Source of the DNA: Centrapalus pauciflorus
Lineage: Eukaryota; Streptophyta; Magnoliopsida; Asterales; Asteraceae
Direction: 5' to 3'
DNA length: 64,000 bases
NCBI GenBank assembly: GCA_020465985.1
Contig: JAANYP010002776.1
Location: 153,501-217,500 of the forward strand
The notes under the pieces were generated by a model, which was not told the DNA's origin, made no database searches, and saw nothing but the letters and a program-made list of their open reading frames with translations. Below are positions 1 to 12,151 of this stretch, one piece after another (positions within the stretch are counted from its first letter, which is position 1; the number at the start of each line of letters is the position of its first letter). The position numbers and the translations under genes were made by a program.

Positions 1-653
1 TTTCTTTCTTCAGTGGCTACTTGATACGAGGAATAGCCACAAAGCCGCGAGAATTCGTGCTCGTACTCATCTACAGATTTGGTTCCTTGGGTTAATTGCA
101 TCAATTGAACCTCCATTTTGTCTTGTTGTTCAACAGGACCATATTTCGCATTAAACATATCGAGGAACTGGTCCCATTCTAGAGTTTGTATGACCTCCTC
201 GCCATAAATACTTCTCTGGGTTTTCCACCAGGCACGGGCGGCGCCAACAAATAAAGCGGATGCATAACTCACTTTATTTGATTCTAAGCAATCAGAGATT
301 CTGAAGATTTCTTCAGTGTGGCTTATCCAATCCATCGCCTGGATTGGGTTGACTGTACCCTCGAAGTTAAGGGCACCGCTGGCTTTAAAATCTTTGAACT
401 TACAGCCTTTCGGTTGTTCAATTTGGGCATTGGGGTTTGAGTTATCAGAATCAGATTCATCATTCTGGACTTGTTTATCTTTTCTTTTATTCTTTTTATC
501 AGCACGTCTTTTTGCTTCGGTCTCATCTCTAGCGTGAAGCTGTTCTTGCATATTCTTGTTTTGTTGTTCTGAGTGTTGGGCTAATAGTTGTTGTTCCATT
601 TCAAACATCTGTTGGGGAGTCATGTTGTTGGGAATATCACCTGATCCTGACAT
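1..653 (-). CDS. Gypsy D Gag, N-terminal 217 codons (partial)
   Basis: The frame is open from ATG at 653 to the left edge with no stop, so it is truncated only by the window. The N-terminus reads MSGSGD, matching the MSG start of the Gag proteins of gypsy A and gypsy B, which is why I chose this start. A Gln/Lys/Asp-rich stretch is followed by the retrotransposon Gag core: KGCKFKDFKASGA, then DWISHTEEIF, FVGAARAWWKTQ and EYEHEFSRLCGYSSYQ, nearly the same as gypsy B Gag. The zinc knuckle and pol would lie beyond the window. Gag is the structural protein of the virus-like particle. No frame damage is visible here, so this may be a young copy. Confidence 0.85.
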   Translation of the reverse strand, partial: MSGSGDIPNNMTPQQMFEMEQQLLAQHSEQQNKNMQEQLHARDETEAKRRADKKNKRKDKQVQNDESDSDNSNPNAQIEQPKGCKFKDFKASGALNFEGTVNPIQAMDWISHTEEIFRISDCLESNKVSYASALFVGAARAWWKTQRSIYGEEVIQTLEWDQFLDMFNAKYGPVEQQDKMEVQLMQLTQGTKSVDEYEHEFSRLCGYSSYQVATEER

Positions 654-836
654 CTTTACTGAAAATTAAAATCATTTAACTATCAGTTTATAGACTTAGA
701 GCTATGTACCCTTTTTCCCATCCTAACAGTCTGTACATCCTATCTCAGTTCAAACCACCTAAATGATTGATACATATGTATTTCTTCAGTTTGAGACCAA
801 GTATGACTCACGTAATACTTGATTCACTCAAACTAT

Positions 837-850
837 GGGCTCTGATACCA
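837..850 (-). promoter_or_regulatory. Primer-binding site, tRNA-iMet type (gypsy D)
   Basis: On the minus strand this reads TGGTATCAGAGCCC, the complement of the 3' end of initiator Met-tRNA, three bases from the LTR terminus. It fixes the element's orientation: the LTR is to the right and gag to the left. Confidence 0.85.
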
Positions 851-853
851 TCC

Positions 854-2577
<1,724 letters not shown>

Positions 2578-4731
2578 AAAACCGTCAATTACTGGTGAAC
2601 TGAAGTCGGGGGCCACAACATTCTTCTCGGAAGAAGAATCCATTCCATTGGAGAAAGAGGAATCTAGTAGCAGGGCATTGTTAGGGTTTTCTAAACCAGA
2701 AGAAAAACCAACTCATTCAGCGTCTACATCTCAAGGATACCCAAAGATTCCAATGAGCGCAAAATCGGCTTAAGATCATCTGAATCTTTTAGCTTCATTT
2801 GTCACAGCACACAACAATTGCGTTCAAGGGAAGATAAACGGTCCTGCGTTATGGGAAGAAGACTACGATCAGGTAGATACTGATGACTTGGAGGAAATGG
2901 ACCTACAACGACAACTGGCCATGGTGACTCAAATGGTCAAGCGGTTCATGAAGAGAACAGGGAGAAATCTGAACGTAGGCAACACCAAGGTTGTGTTTGA
3001 CAAATCAAAGGTTAAGTGTTACAATTGTCAAGGATTGGGACACTTTGCAAGAGAGTGTCAACGACCCAAAGTAGAGAACTATCAGAATCAGACTCAAGGA
3101 AGATATCAATCTGGTGGTTCTGGGAATCAAGCAACCATCGCTGGTCTGTTAACAAATGTGTCATCTAACAGACAGCTTGATGGAACTTATGATTGGAGTA
3201 CTCATCTGGAGTCGAATGCTAGAGCCTTTATGGCTGAAGTAACTGAGACTGGGGATGACAGAGCTGAAGAAGTTGCAGAGGACACCAAGCAGATCGATAC
3301 AAGTCCTTTGATGGTGGAAAAGCCAGAGAATTAGTCCATTCTGGAGTTTGCTGCTAAAATGGCTAACGTGGAATCGGATCACAAAAAGGTAACTCTAAAC
3401 TTTTCTGCATTCCATGATTTATGTGTTTTAAGTGTTATTTTAAATGATAGGTTAAACTTAGTAATAGAAACACATAACAACTTAACTGCTCAGATCCAAT
3501 CGTTAAAATCAGATAAAGCTAGTCTTCTAGATATTAAGGAAGATCTAAGGAATAAGCTGAAAGCAGATGCTTAGGATGTCATAGTTCTAAAAGAGAAATT
3601 AAGTGAACAATGTGTCAGGATAGAACTTATGTATGAGCATGTTGAAGCTTTAACCAATGAACTTACCATTAAGGATGTAGAACAAGCAGAATCAAGAGTT
3701 AAGGTTGCTGAGGTAAATAGTTAGCTTGAAAAGTTTAGGAACTCATTTCTAAACCTAGGAAAGATCTTCGAAGCTCAACGGCAGTCTAAGAAACCAGTAG
3801 GACTAGGTTATCAAGAAAGTCCTCCATCATCAACAATAACTATGTGCCTCAACCTCAGGATAAAACTGATGAACCGGTTGAATCAGAGGTAGCAACTGGA
3901 ACTGAATCTGATAAGGATAAGTCAACTAAGGTGTCTAATATTACCTCTAAGATTAAGAAAGTCAAGTTTGTGCAGTCTACTAATGACAATATTTTAGGAG
4001 AAACTAAACCTGAAATTAATAATCAGCAAGAGGAAGTAATCATTGTAGTTGAAATGAAAGAGAATGACACTAGTTAGACACCTAAGTCAAAGGGCACATA
4101 TAAAAAGTCGATTGATAAGATGTCATGCTTTAGATGTCACGAGAAGGGACATGTTGCGTCTAGTTGTCCTTATAAGAAAGTGGAGTCTACACCCTCTAAA
4201 CCAGAGTCTAGACCTACTGTAGGAAAGCCTAAACAACCAATCCTAAAACCAGTACCTAGCATTGCTAGCACAAGTAACTCTCAACATACAGAGAGGAATG
4301 TGAATGCAACACCTAGGATAGCTGTTAAACATACATCGGTGTCGGTCAGACAGCAAGAAGTGATTAGGACTAATTCTCTGAATAGAGTCCCTAGTCAGTC
4401 TAGGTCAGGACCACAACAAGGCTATAGGAGTACAACACCTAGAAGGACTTACATTCCAGTTAGGTCTCATACTCCTCAAAGACAACAGACACCAGGTAGA
4501 GCCTAGGGATATCAAACTGAAATGCCTTATAATAGAAACTAATCAATGGCTCAACAGAAAATGCCAACTTAAAGGCCAAAAGTGAATCTTAATCACTCAG
4601 CACCACAACAGGCTCTCAATCAAAAACCCAAGTCACCTAAAAGGAGAGATGGGTATTTGAAGGAGTTCACGTATGTGGGTGAGAATGGTATTACCAAGTC
4701 AGTCATGGCTTGGGTTCCCCGTGATAACTAA
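2578..4731 (+). pseudogene. Copia 1 gag remnant
   Basis: Matches copia B Gag from about residue 240 to its end. It shows the motif ASTSQGY..PMSAKSA, a first zinc knuckle CYNCQGLGHFAREC (about 3017-3058), a coiled-coil-rich middle, and a second knuckle CFRCHEKGHVASSC (about 4126-4167). The last residues are AWVPRDN and the stop TAA at 4729-4731, in exactly the place where copia B Gag stops. In-frame stops occur at about 2771, 3332, 3572, 4075 and 4504, with frameshifts between the open segments. Non-functional. Confidence 0.88.
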
Positions 4732-4769
4732 CTTGTGTCTTTCATGTGAGGAGCTAACTACATATCTTA

Positions 4770-6078
4770 ACAACAAGTGGTTCGTCGACAGTGGTTGCTC
4801 TCGTCATATGACTGGGGAAAGGAGTCTACTCACAGACTTCAAGGGAGGGAACAAGGGTTTTGTATCATTCGCTAGGAATAAGGGAGGCCATATCACTGGA
4901 AATGGAGTGGTCACTAATGGGAAAATCACACTTGATCAAGCTTACCATGTTGATAAACTTGATCACAATCTCATTAGTGTATCTCAGATCTGTGATAAGA
5001 AGAATTCAGTAATCTTTACTAAAACTGAAGCGTTAGTGCTGAAGCCGGGATTCAAAATACCTGAAGAGTGGATCATGATGAGAGCCCCAAGGAAGAATGA
5101 TCTGTACATGATGGACATGAACATATCAGACTCTTCGATGGGAACAATTTGTCTAATCTCCAAAGCTTCAGAATCAGAATTTATTCTATGGCACAGACGC
5201 ATGGCACACTTGCACCTAAGGAAAATGAATTACATCACTAAACATGGTCCGGTGCAAGGTGTTCCACTGAAGAGTTTTCAGTTCGATGACAACTGTGTCC
5301 CGTGCAAGAAAGAAAAACAACACAAGAAGTCACACAAGTCAAAGACTCAGAACTAGATAGCTTCCACCTTCGATTTGCTGCATATGGATCTCTTCGGTAC
5401 AATCAACAAAAGGAGCATAGGTGGTAGTTGGTATTGTTTAGTTATCACTGATGATTACTCACGTTTCTCTTGGGTTTTCTTTATAGGTACAAAGGTCGAA
5501 ACAGCTGGAAAGCTGATTCGGTTCTTAGACCAAGTCGAGAACTCATACGAGACAAAGGTAAAACGTATCTGGAGTGATAACGGAACTGAATTTAAAAACA
5601 CAGTAATTGGTGTATATTGTCTAACCAAAGGCATAGTGCATCAATTTAGTGCACCTTATGAATCACAACAAAATGGGGTGGTAGAACGTAAGAACAGGAT
5701 TTTGTTTGAGGCAGCAAGGACAATGCTCTCGGATTCAAAGCTTCCTACCATGTTTTGGGGGAAGGCAGTGAATACCGTTTGTCATGTTTTAAATCGGGTC
5801 CTTACTGTCAAATCACTGAACAAAACCTGTTATGAAGTTCTGAATAAAAGACCACCAAATTTAACTGGCTTTGAACCGTTTGGGGTACTGTGTACTTTAC
5901 TAGAAAACAAAACATCAACCTAAGTTTGATGAAAAGGCTGACGAAGGATACTTCCTAGGTTATGTTCCTAGCTCACCAAACAAAAGGGTTTTTAACAAAA
6001 CAAATGGTACAGTTGAAATTGTGTTTAACATTGACGTAACAAGTTATTCACATGAACCCCAAACTGGTCCGGAATGAT
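4770..6078 (+). pseudogene. Copia 1 protease-integrase remnant
   Basis: Starts with the aspartic protease motif WFVDSGCSRHMTG. The GAG-pre-integrase HHCC region follows (LWHRRMAHLHLRKM and CVPC), then the integrase core with HMDLFG, WSDNGTEFKN and NGVVERKN, so the D, D and E residues are all present. A stop at 5354-5356 separates the HHCC part from the catalytic core (open 5375-5923), and a frameshift near 5920 leads into the integrase C-terminal part (GYFLGYVPSSPNKRVFNK). Pol is one base out of frame with gag here, whereas in copia B the two are in frame. Confidence 0.88.
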
Positions 6079-6095
6079 TATTTGATTATGACTCT

Positions 6096-7106
6096 TTGTT
6101 TGAATCATTTAACATACCGTTTAGTGGAAATGCAGGTACAGTGGAAAATGACTTCTCATCATTAAACCTTAATGACGAGTACCAAGGTTTTCCAAAGTCA
6201 AGCATTCCATCAACATCTGAGCCTACAACGACAGAAGATGGGTCTCCAACAGAGAATGAACCTGAATTACCTACGAATGAGAATCAGACAAATAACTCTA
6301 ACTCCGAGGATAGTGATCATAAGGAAGAGAATATACCCTTTGAAGTCATACCCCCGTTAGGTGAAATAGGATCAAACTTAGGAGATAATCTTCAAGTCGA
6401 TAAGATTGAGACATCAAGGATAAACAAGGATCATCCAATTGAGAGTATCATAGGAAATCCAAATACCGGTGTGAGAACTAGGAGTATTGTGAATAATAAA
6501 ACGGTGTTGTTATCGATGATCAACGACTCAGAGGCATTTCACACGTGTTTATACTCGTGTTTTATCTCACAAGTAGAGCCAAAGAATGTGCAAATGGCAC
6601 TGAAAGATAATTCTTGGGTTGAAGTCATGCAAGAGGAACTGTCACAGTTCAGAAAGCTTGAAGTATGGGAGTTAGTGTCGTTACCTCGAGGAGAAGTTGC
6701 AATAGGGACCAAATGGGTCTTTAAGTGCAAAAGGGATGATCGGGGTATAGTTACTCGTAACAAGGCAAGACTTGTGGTAAAAGGATTCAACCAGGAATAG
6801 GGAATTGATTATAACGAAGTGTTTGCACCAGTGGCGGGGCTCGAGGCAATTCGTATATTTCTAGCTTTCGCGTCCTTTAAAGGGTTTAAAATATATCAAC
6901 TCGACATCAAGAGTGCATTCCTGTACGGAAAGGTGAAAGAATTGGTGTACGTCGAACAACCGCCAGGGTTTACTGATCCAAAGTATCCGGACAAAGTATA
7001 TCGCCTTGATAAGCCTCTGTATGGATTACATCAGGCACCTAGGGCTTGGTATGAGACGCTATCAACTCATCTTTTAGACAATGGGTTTGAGAGAGGAAAA
7101 ATTGAT
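6096..7106 (+). pseudogene. Copia 1 reverse transcriptase, N-terminal half
   Basis: An acidic linker precedes the RT region: WVEVMQEELSQFRKLEVWELV, then GTKWVFKCKRDD, ARLVVKGFNQ, a TAG stop at 6798-6800, then NEVFAPVAGLEAIRIFLAF, QLDIKSAFLYG and LYGLHQAPRAWYETLS. The coding similarity ends at GFERGKIDST (about 7106), before the catalytic YVDD block. The EAIR-containing segment present here is missing from copia B. The sequence then runs in frame into the ORF3-like domain. Confidence 0.88.
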
Positions 7107-7826
7107 AGTACATGGTTCAGAAAAGAAGAGAAGAAGTCTGAATTAGCTGTGAAAGAGAAGATGAGATTGCCAAGTCCAGGAAAACTGTCTGGAGGCATTC
7201 TCAGTTGGTTTTTCGATAGAGAATTACAGCTTTTTGTACTTAAGAGAAGAGACGGGCTACAGTATCTAAAGAGAAAGCTAAAAGTCTTCAATACACTACC
7301 AAAATGTGAATTAAAAGAACTGGCATGGAAGAATCTGATAAACCTAGGAGACGACCAGCACGCAGAAGTGATAGCTAGAATTATAAGAAAAGAAGGTCGG
7401 TCTGGAAGGTTTGAGAGAATAAAGCCAATGGAAGGAAAGAGGGTAATGGATGAGTCTAGGATAGATCCATTGACCGGAAAACCTTCGATGAAGATGTTCT
7501 ACAAGCCGGTTCGATGCTTAAAGAAGGTTCCATTGAAACCAATGCCACAGGATGTTCTCGCGAATATGAAGTGGTGGTTCGTTGACAATGAAACACCAGA
7601 GGCAATTATGGAAGATCATGACGACAGAGTTATTTTGAAAGTGTATGACCCTCTGCACCTCGTAAACCTGTCTCAGGGCGACTTGCTGAAACTTTATGAG
7701 CAACCAATCTATTTTCACGAAGGTTTGAGGTCTGAAGGCAAGAAATACCAGAAGGTTGTAAAGGTGTGTGTAGAATAGGGTTTGTATGCTAGTAGCATTT
7801 TGAATAAGCCTAGTACTGTAGATTAA
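7107..7826 (+). pseudogene. Copia 1 ORF3-like domain fused to truncated RT
   Basis: About 224 residues homologous to the C-terminal two thirds of copia B ORF3. Shared blocks are KLSGGILSWFFDRELQLF, RRDGLQYLKRKLKVFNTLP, IARIIRKEGRSGRFER, RIDPLTGKP, PVRCLKKVPLKPMPQ, VYDPLHLVNLS and KVVKVCVE. A TAG at 7776-7778 replaces the Lys codon of copia B ORF3; the frame then continues GLYASS to TAA at 7824-7826. The fused RT-ORF3 frame is open from 6819 to 7778. I do not recognise a named domain and cannot assign a function. Conservation between two diverged elements suggests it was under selection in the lineage. Confidence 0.85.
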
Positions 7827-7844
7827 TTGAATATCTAGTTAGAA

Positions 7845-7891
7845 GCTATCGTCAAGGGGGAGTCTGTTAGTGCATCCTGTGTGACGATAGT
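7845..7891 (+). promoter_or_regulatory. Polypurine tract of copia 1, inside an inverted repeat
   Basis: The tract AAGGGGGAGTC abuts the 3' LTR and primes plus-strand DNA synthesis. It is bracketed by GCTATCGTCA (7845-7854) and TGACGATAGT (7882-7891), a near-perfect 10-bp inverted repeat that spans the LTR junction. The same arrangement is present in copia B. Confidence 0.75.
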
Positions 7892-8489
7892 AATCTAAGT
7901 GTAGATAGTCTTTTGTAATAGTTCAGACTTTGTAATTACAAGTTAATGCATATGTTTGATATTGGTTATATGTGTTTGATCTTGTTTGTGATTGATGTTT
8001 ACTTAAGTTCAAAGATAAGTTCAAAGATAAGTTCAAACATAAGTTCAAGAATAAGTTCAAGAACAAGTTCAAAGACAAGTTCAAGAACAAGTTCAAAGAC
8101 AAGTTCAAGAATAAGTTCAAAGGCTAGGGTTTGAACTTAGTAGGAGCTAAGTTCGAACATGTAGTGGACAAGTTCGTGGGTTTGGGCCTATACGAATTTG
8201 TCTAAGCTAAGTTCGAATCTAAGCTCTATAATTAAGATTTAATCCGTTTTCATTAGGGACTTCGGCAGAGATTAGTATCCAGAGCTCGTATTGTGCACTA
8301 CGAACTTGTGAAGATTTCAGAGAGTCGTTTCAGAGAGATAAACGTGACGGGTAATTCGTTGTGACGTCTATCATTGTGTTAGTCTCTGGTTTCCGTGTGT
8401 GTGATCGATCCGTTAAACCCCTAACGAGGATTCCGCACTCGTTGGAAGGTGTCGCGTCAAGATCAGATCCGTAGGTAGGTGACCTTACA
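7865..8489 (+). repeat. 3' LTR of copia 1
   Basis: 625 bp from TGTTAGTG to CCTTACA. It shares its first bases and the end GACCTTACA with the copia B LTR. It contains a 12-bp tandem array, TTCGAA-type motifs, and a TATA-like CTATAATTAA near 8225. Confidence 0.85.
8005..8124. repeat. 12-bp minisatellite, ten units
   Basis: Ten contiguous units of AAGTTCAAAGAT and variants (AAGTTCAAGAAC, AAGTTCAAGAAT, AAGTTCAAACAT). It lies in the copia 1 LTR upstream of the TATA-like box. Serine-rich frames through it are artefacts. Confidence 0.95.
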
Positions 8490-9130
8490 GGTATTCTTTT
8501 CATCACCATGAGCTGCTATATGATAACCTTTTCCCCGGTATGCATACTGTGTATTTATGTGTTGACTGTATGCCTGTGTGGCTGCATTATTTTATACGTT
8601 GTAAGTCGGGAGTGCCACGAGCTGTGTTACTGTGTATGCATTGCTGGGAAGGTCGGATGCTACACAGATTACCTTATTCGTGGATGCACTGCTGGGAAGG
8701 CCGGGTGCTACACATGTTGAATTTGTGTCTGATAACTTGTTCATTCATATTACTGTGTTATTTATGCTATTAACTCTGTTACTCGCTAGGCGACGACTTA
8801 CCCCGATTGTGGGGGCAATGTTTCAGGTTTAGCTGATAAGGGGAAAGCACTAGCTTCATGATCTAGAGTCTGAGAACCCGTGGTATCAAAAGTCTTCCGC
8901 TTATTATGTAATCATTATCGAACTTGTAATTGGGTTAGGTAGAACCCTAGACTTTCGATTTGGTTGTAATATCTAGATAATTATTTTAGCATACTCTGAA
9001 TGATATGGTTTTAGCTTATTTATGCACTGAATTTAAGGTTTGAACTTAGAATACTTTTATTATATTGAATTTGAGGTTTATATTGTAGAATTTGGTAACC
9101 AACGCCATGTTATTAGAACGGGACATTTTA
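8490..9130. other. Intergenic, LTR-like remnant without coding sequence
   Basis: No supported gene. It resembles the R/U5 part of a gypsy LTR (CGCTAGGCGACGACTTACCCC, then TGTTTCAGG), but I could not fix both ends. It holds a local duplication of about 32 bp (8636-8667 and 8684-8715, built on GCTGGGAAGG and TGCTACACA). Confidence 0.4.
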
Positions 9131-11225
9131 ACAAAGGTCTAAAGCAAGTAATTACAATGTCAAAATCAATTTTAAAGCAATTTTCTCGAGCCAAAACTTT
9201 TGAAATGTATTTATAGACCAAATGAAGTGATTTGGAATTAACTTAGCCAATAAATATTCAATAATCAGATAAGAATAAAAAAACAATCTCAATGTCTTGA
9301 TATGAAATCTGATGGGCGAAGGATCCAAATTCATGATTTGTCCAAGTTTGAAAGATTAGAAGATTGTTCAAGGATACAACTCCAAATTTGAAGCTTTGCA
9401 AGATGTATCTAAGTTGATTACTCGGTGAAAATTGGCTCCGAAGTGATTTTTGAACGTCGAATGATGCATGTAATTTTCATTATTGTGACTGTAAATCTTT
9501 TAGGAGTCAATTTAGGCTCCAAAAATTTTCAGAACAGGCTAAATCTGGTTCAACATGTAGATCTCCATTTAAGATTCGATCTGATATATTTTGGTCACCA
9601 TAACGGTATTCCAGTCAAAAGTTAGGGCTTCTAGAAGTAGTAAGGGTCACAGATGAAAAAACTTGTAGACTCGAGTCCAATGGGACTCAAAATTTGTGGC
9701 CTTTAGACTCGAGTTCGATTCAATGGAAATTGAAATTTTGTGGCCTTGAGACTTGAGTTCGAGTCCATAGGACTCGAATTTCGTGGCCTTCAGACTCGAG
9801 TTCGAGTCAATTGAACTCGAAATCTCTTGTATTGGACTCGAGATTTATCTGTCTTGGACTCAAGATTAAGCTTCTTTGGACTCGAGAATACAATGATGAA
9901 CACAGTCTCGAGATGATGAACACTTAGACTTGAAATGAAACATGACTGGACTCGAGATAAAGTTGTATTGGACTCGAGATTTCCAAATATGTACTCGAGA
10001 AACATCTGCCTTGGACTCGAAAGTTTTCAAGACAAACTCGAAGTGAACTCGAAAGATTTCCAATGAACTCGAGATGCTGCTGTTATGGACTCGAAAAATT
10101 ATGTGTGAGACTCGTGATGGAACAACCTAGAACTCGAGATCAATCGTCTTCCTTTCTTAGAAAGTATGCAAAATGAACACTCAAGTTTTTATCAGTTTAA
10201 TCAATAAAAAAACGGATCAAGCAATGTAGTTTTCACATGAAATGACAAGAACTGTTTCAAATTCAACAAATCAAAAATTGAGAAATTGAATGTAAAATCA
10301 GTGAAATTAAATAATAAAACTTGTTACACTTGATTAGGTATCAAAAACCACTCATGCAAGCAAAAACATCTAGAATTCATCAAATATTTATCAAGAACAT
10401 ATATTAACACAACAAGAACACACATTTCAGATCATCTATGTATTTCCTCAATTTTGCGAATGAAAATATGAAAATTTAGGTGTAGATGCATGTGTTATAG
10501 GTGAAAAACATATCAAAATTCAGATCAAACGGATAAACAGAGAATTTTCTAGAAATTTTTAAAGATTCAACTCAGTTTTCCGGTTAGAAACGAAATCACA
10601 AAATAAAATTTCAATTACTCTCAAACTATTAGGAATTAGAAATTGAAATTTTCAGAATTTGCTTGTTATAATAATCCTAACACTCGACCATAAAATCAGA
10701 TTCCGTATCCTTTTCAATCAAAAGTTCAAAAATTCAAGAACTCAAGAACGTAAAACCGAATTCAAGAATTTAAAATACGATCACTCCTTGATCATTATGA
10801 ATTAGGACTTGAAATGTTAACTGGATCTTCATGACATATCTAAAATTCAGCTCAATTCATTGTCGTGTGAATTTTTAAAAAATTCCAGAAGATCATAGCT
10901 TCAACTTTGACTTTTGATGCAACGTTTCTTGATTTTCTTGAATTATCTTCTTGATTTTGTTGCAATATTTTATCAACTAGATCCACTTTTGGCTCTAATA
11001 TCAATTGATGATTCAAGATCTAGTAAATCAAAGACATTTAAAATAATAAATCTTGCATTGATTGTATTTTTTGACTTTTACACCTTTTGTTTCACATGCT
11101 AAAATAGCAAGAGTTATAGAATTTTCCAAGGAAAATTCTATTTATACATAAACTCTAATCTTTCATTTAATTACAAGATGAGTCCCTAATCTATTGATTT
11201 CATCACAATTTAGAACCAAACAACA
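9131..11225 (-). mobile_element. Relic of a minus-strand copia-type element (copia E): LTR plus leader
   Basis: On the minus strand a decayed primer-binding site (TTGATATTAGAGCC, about 10991-11004) follows an LTR-like segment (11006 to about 11225) that contains a TATAAATAG box at 11138-11146. Downstream on that strand is about 1.9 kb of AT-rich leader with a dense CTCGAG array. No gag or pol frame is recognisable. The layout (short LTR with TATAAATAG, long leader with TCGA repeats) resembles copia C. The right LTR boundary is a guess. Confidence 0.5.
9655..10140. repeat. Dispersed CTCGAG/CTCGAA motif array
   Basis: More than twenty copies of GACTCGAG, ACTCGAAA and variants with irregular spacing of about 15-40 bp, in the leader of copia E. 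Many include the palindrome CTCGAG. Not coding. Confidence 0.85.
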
Positions 11226-11334
11226 TTGTTTAGACTTCATTTCATAAATTTAAACTCGGTGTGTGCATGAGAACCTATGGAGTCCTAATCTAAGTCTCGG
11301 TCTAAGGTTTGAAAAGGGTTGAACCCCGAAAATT

Positions 11335-11760
11335 CACTACAAGGAAAACAGTTTTCTGCGATGGAAAAATCAGTCGCCAATCCGTCGCTAACGATGCTTT
11401 GTGATGGAATGGCGACCAAATTTGCTCGTCGCAACTTTTATTTGATACGGATTTACGACGATTTTTGGTGACGAATTTGCGACAGAGAATTTTTGTGACA
11501 GATCTGCGATAGTTATTATTTTGCTACGAATTTGCGATGGAAATTTGTTGCGATGGATTTGTGACCGAAATGTTGCGATGGATTTGCGATGTAACTTTTG
11601 ATTCGGATTTGCGGTGGAAATCTTTTACGATGGATTTTGCGACAGAAGTTTTTTGTGATGGAATTTGCAACGGAATTACTTTGCGACGAATATATGATGG
11701 ATCATATTCGTAATAGTTCTGACGCGAAATTTAAGATTCAATTTTCTTGCTTACGTCACA
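11335..11760 (-). repeat. CACTA terminal inverted repeat and subterminal repeats
   Basis: The terminus is followed by about fifteen degenerate copies of GCGACGGATTTGCGATGG-like motifs (GCGATGG, TTGCGACAG, TTTGCGAC). Such subterminal arrays bind the TNPA-type protein in En/Spm. Confidence 0.85.
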
Positions 11761-12151
11761 AATCTGTCGCAAAATGAAACTAAATTAATAGCTAGCTTTT
11801 GTATTTTTGTTTTTTCTTGTTTGCATACCCAAAATATCATACTTCAAACTTGATACTTTATCAAATGCAAATTTGATATAAATATCTATAACATCTGATA
11901 CTAAAAACAACAAATTAAAACGAAAATTATCTAATATTAAAATTAACAAACCAACTAATAATAAACTCAACAAAGTTATCATAATAAACTCCAAGCAACA
12001 AAACGTTCAAGTTTACTTAAGTTTACCAAAAAAACCCTCCAATCAACATAAAGTTCAAGTTTACTTAAGTTTACCAAACAACTCCCGTCAACATAAAATT
12101 CAAGTTTACTTAATTTTACCAAACAATTCGGCGATTTTGTCGTTCATTTCT

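Larger units (their letters stand above)
2578..8489 (+). mobile_element. Decayed Ty1-copia element (copia 1), 5' end displaced by gypsy D
   Basis: In order: gag remnant, protease-integrase, part of reverse transcriptase fused to an ORF3-like domain, polypurine tract, 3' LTR (7865-8489). The proteins are homologous along their length to copia B. The 5' LTR and first third of gag should lie left of the window, beyond gypsy D. A large internal deletion has removed the RT C-terminus, RNase H, the spacer and ORF2. Many stops and frameshifts mark it as dead. Confidence 0.9.

Noticed and set aside
837..850. tRNA gene near the tRNA-iMet match
   Set aside because: Only the 3'-end complement is present, as expected for a primer-binding site; no cloverleaf surrounds it. 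The same applies to the sites at 25840, 29600, 38141 and 54012.
8005..8124. CRISPR-like or coding serine-rich repeat
   Set aside because: Units are contiguous with no spacers, in a plant LTR; it is a minisatellite.
7946..8134. Ser-rich 62-residue plus-strand frame and its antisense Leu/Asn-rich frame
   Set aside because: Both arise from the 12-bp tandem repeat.
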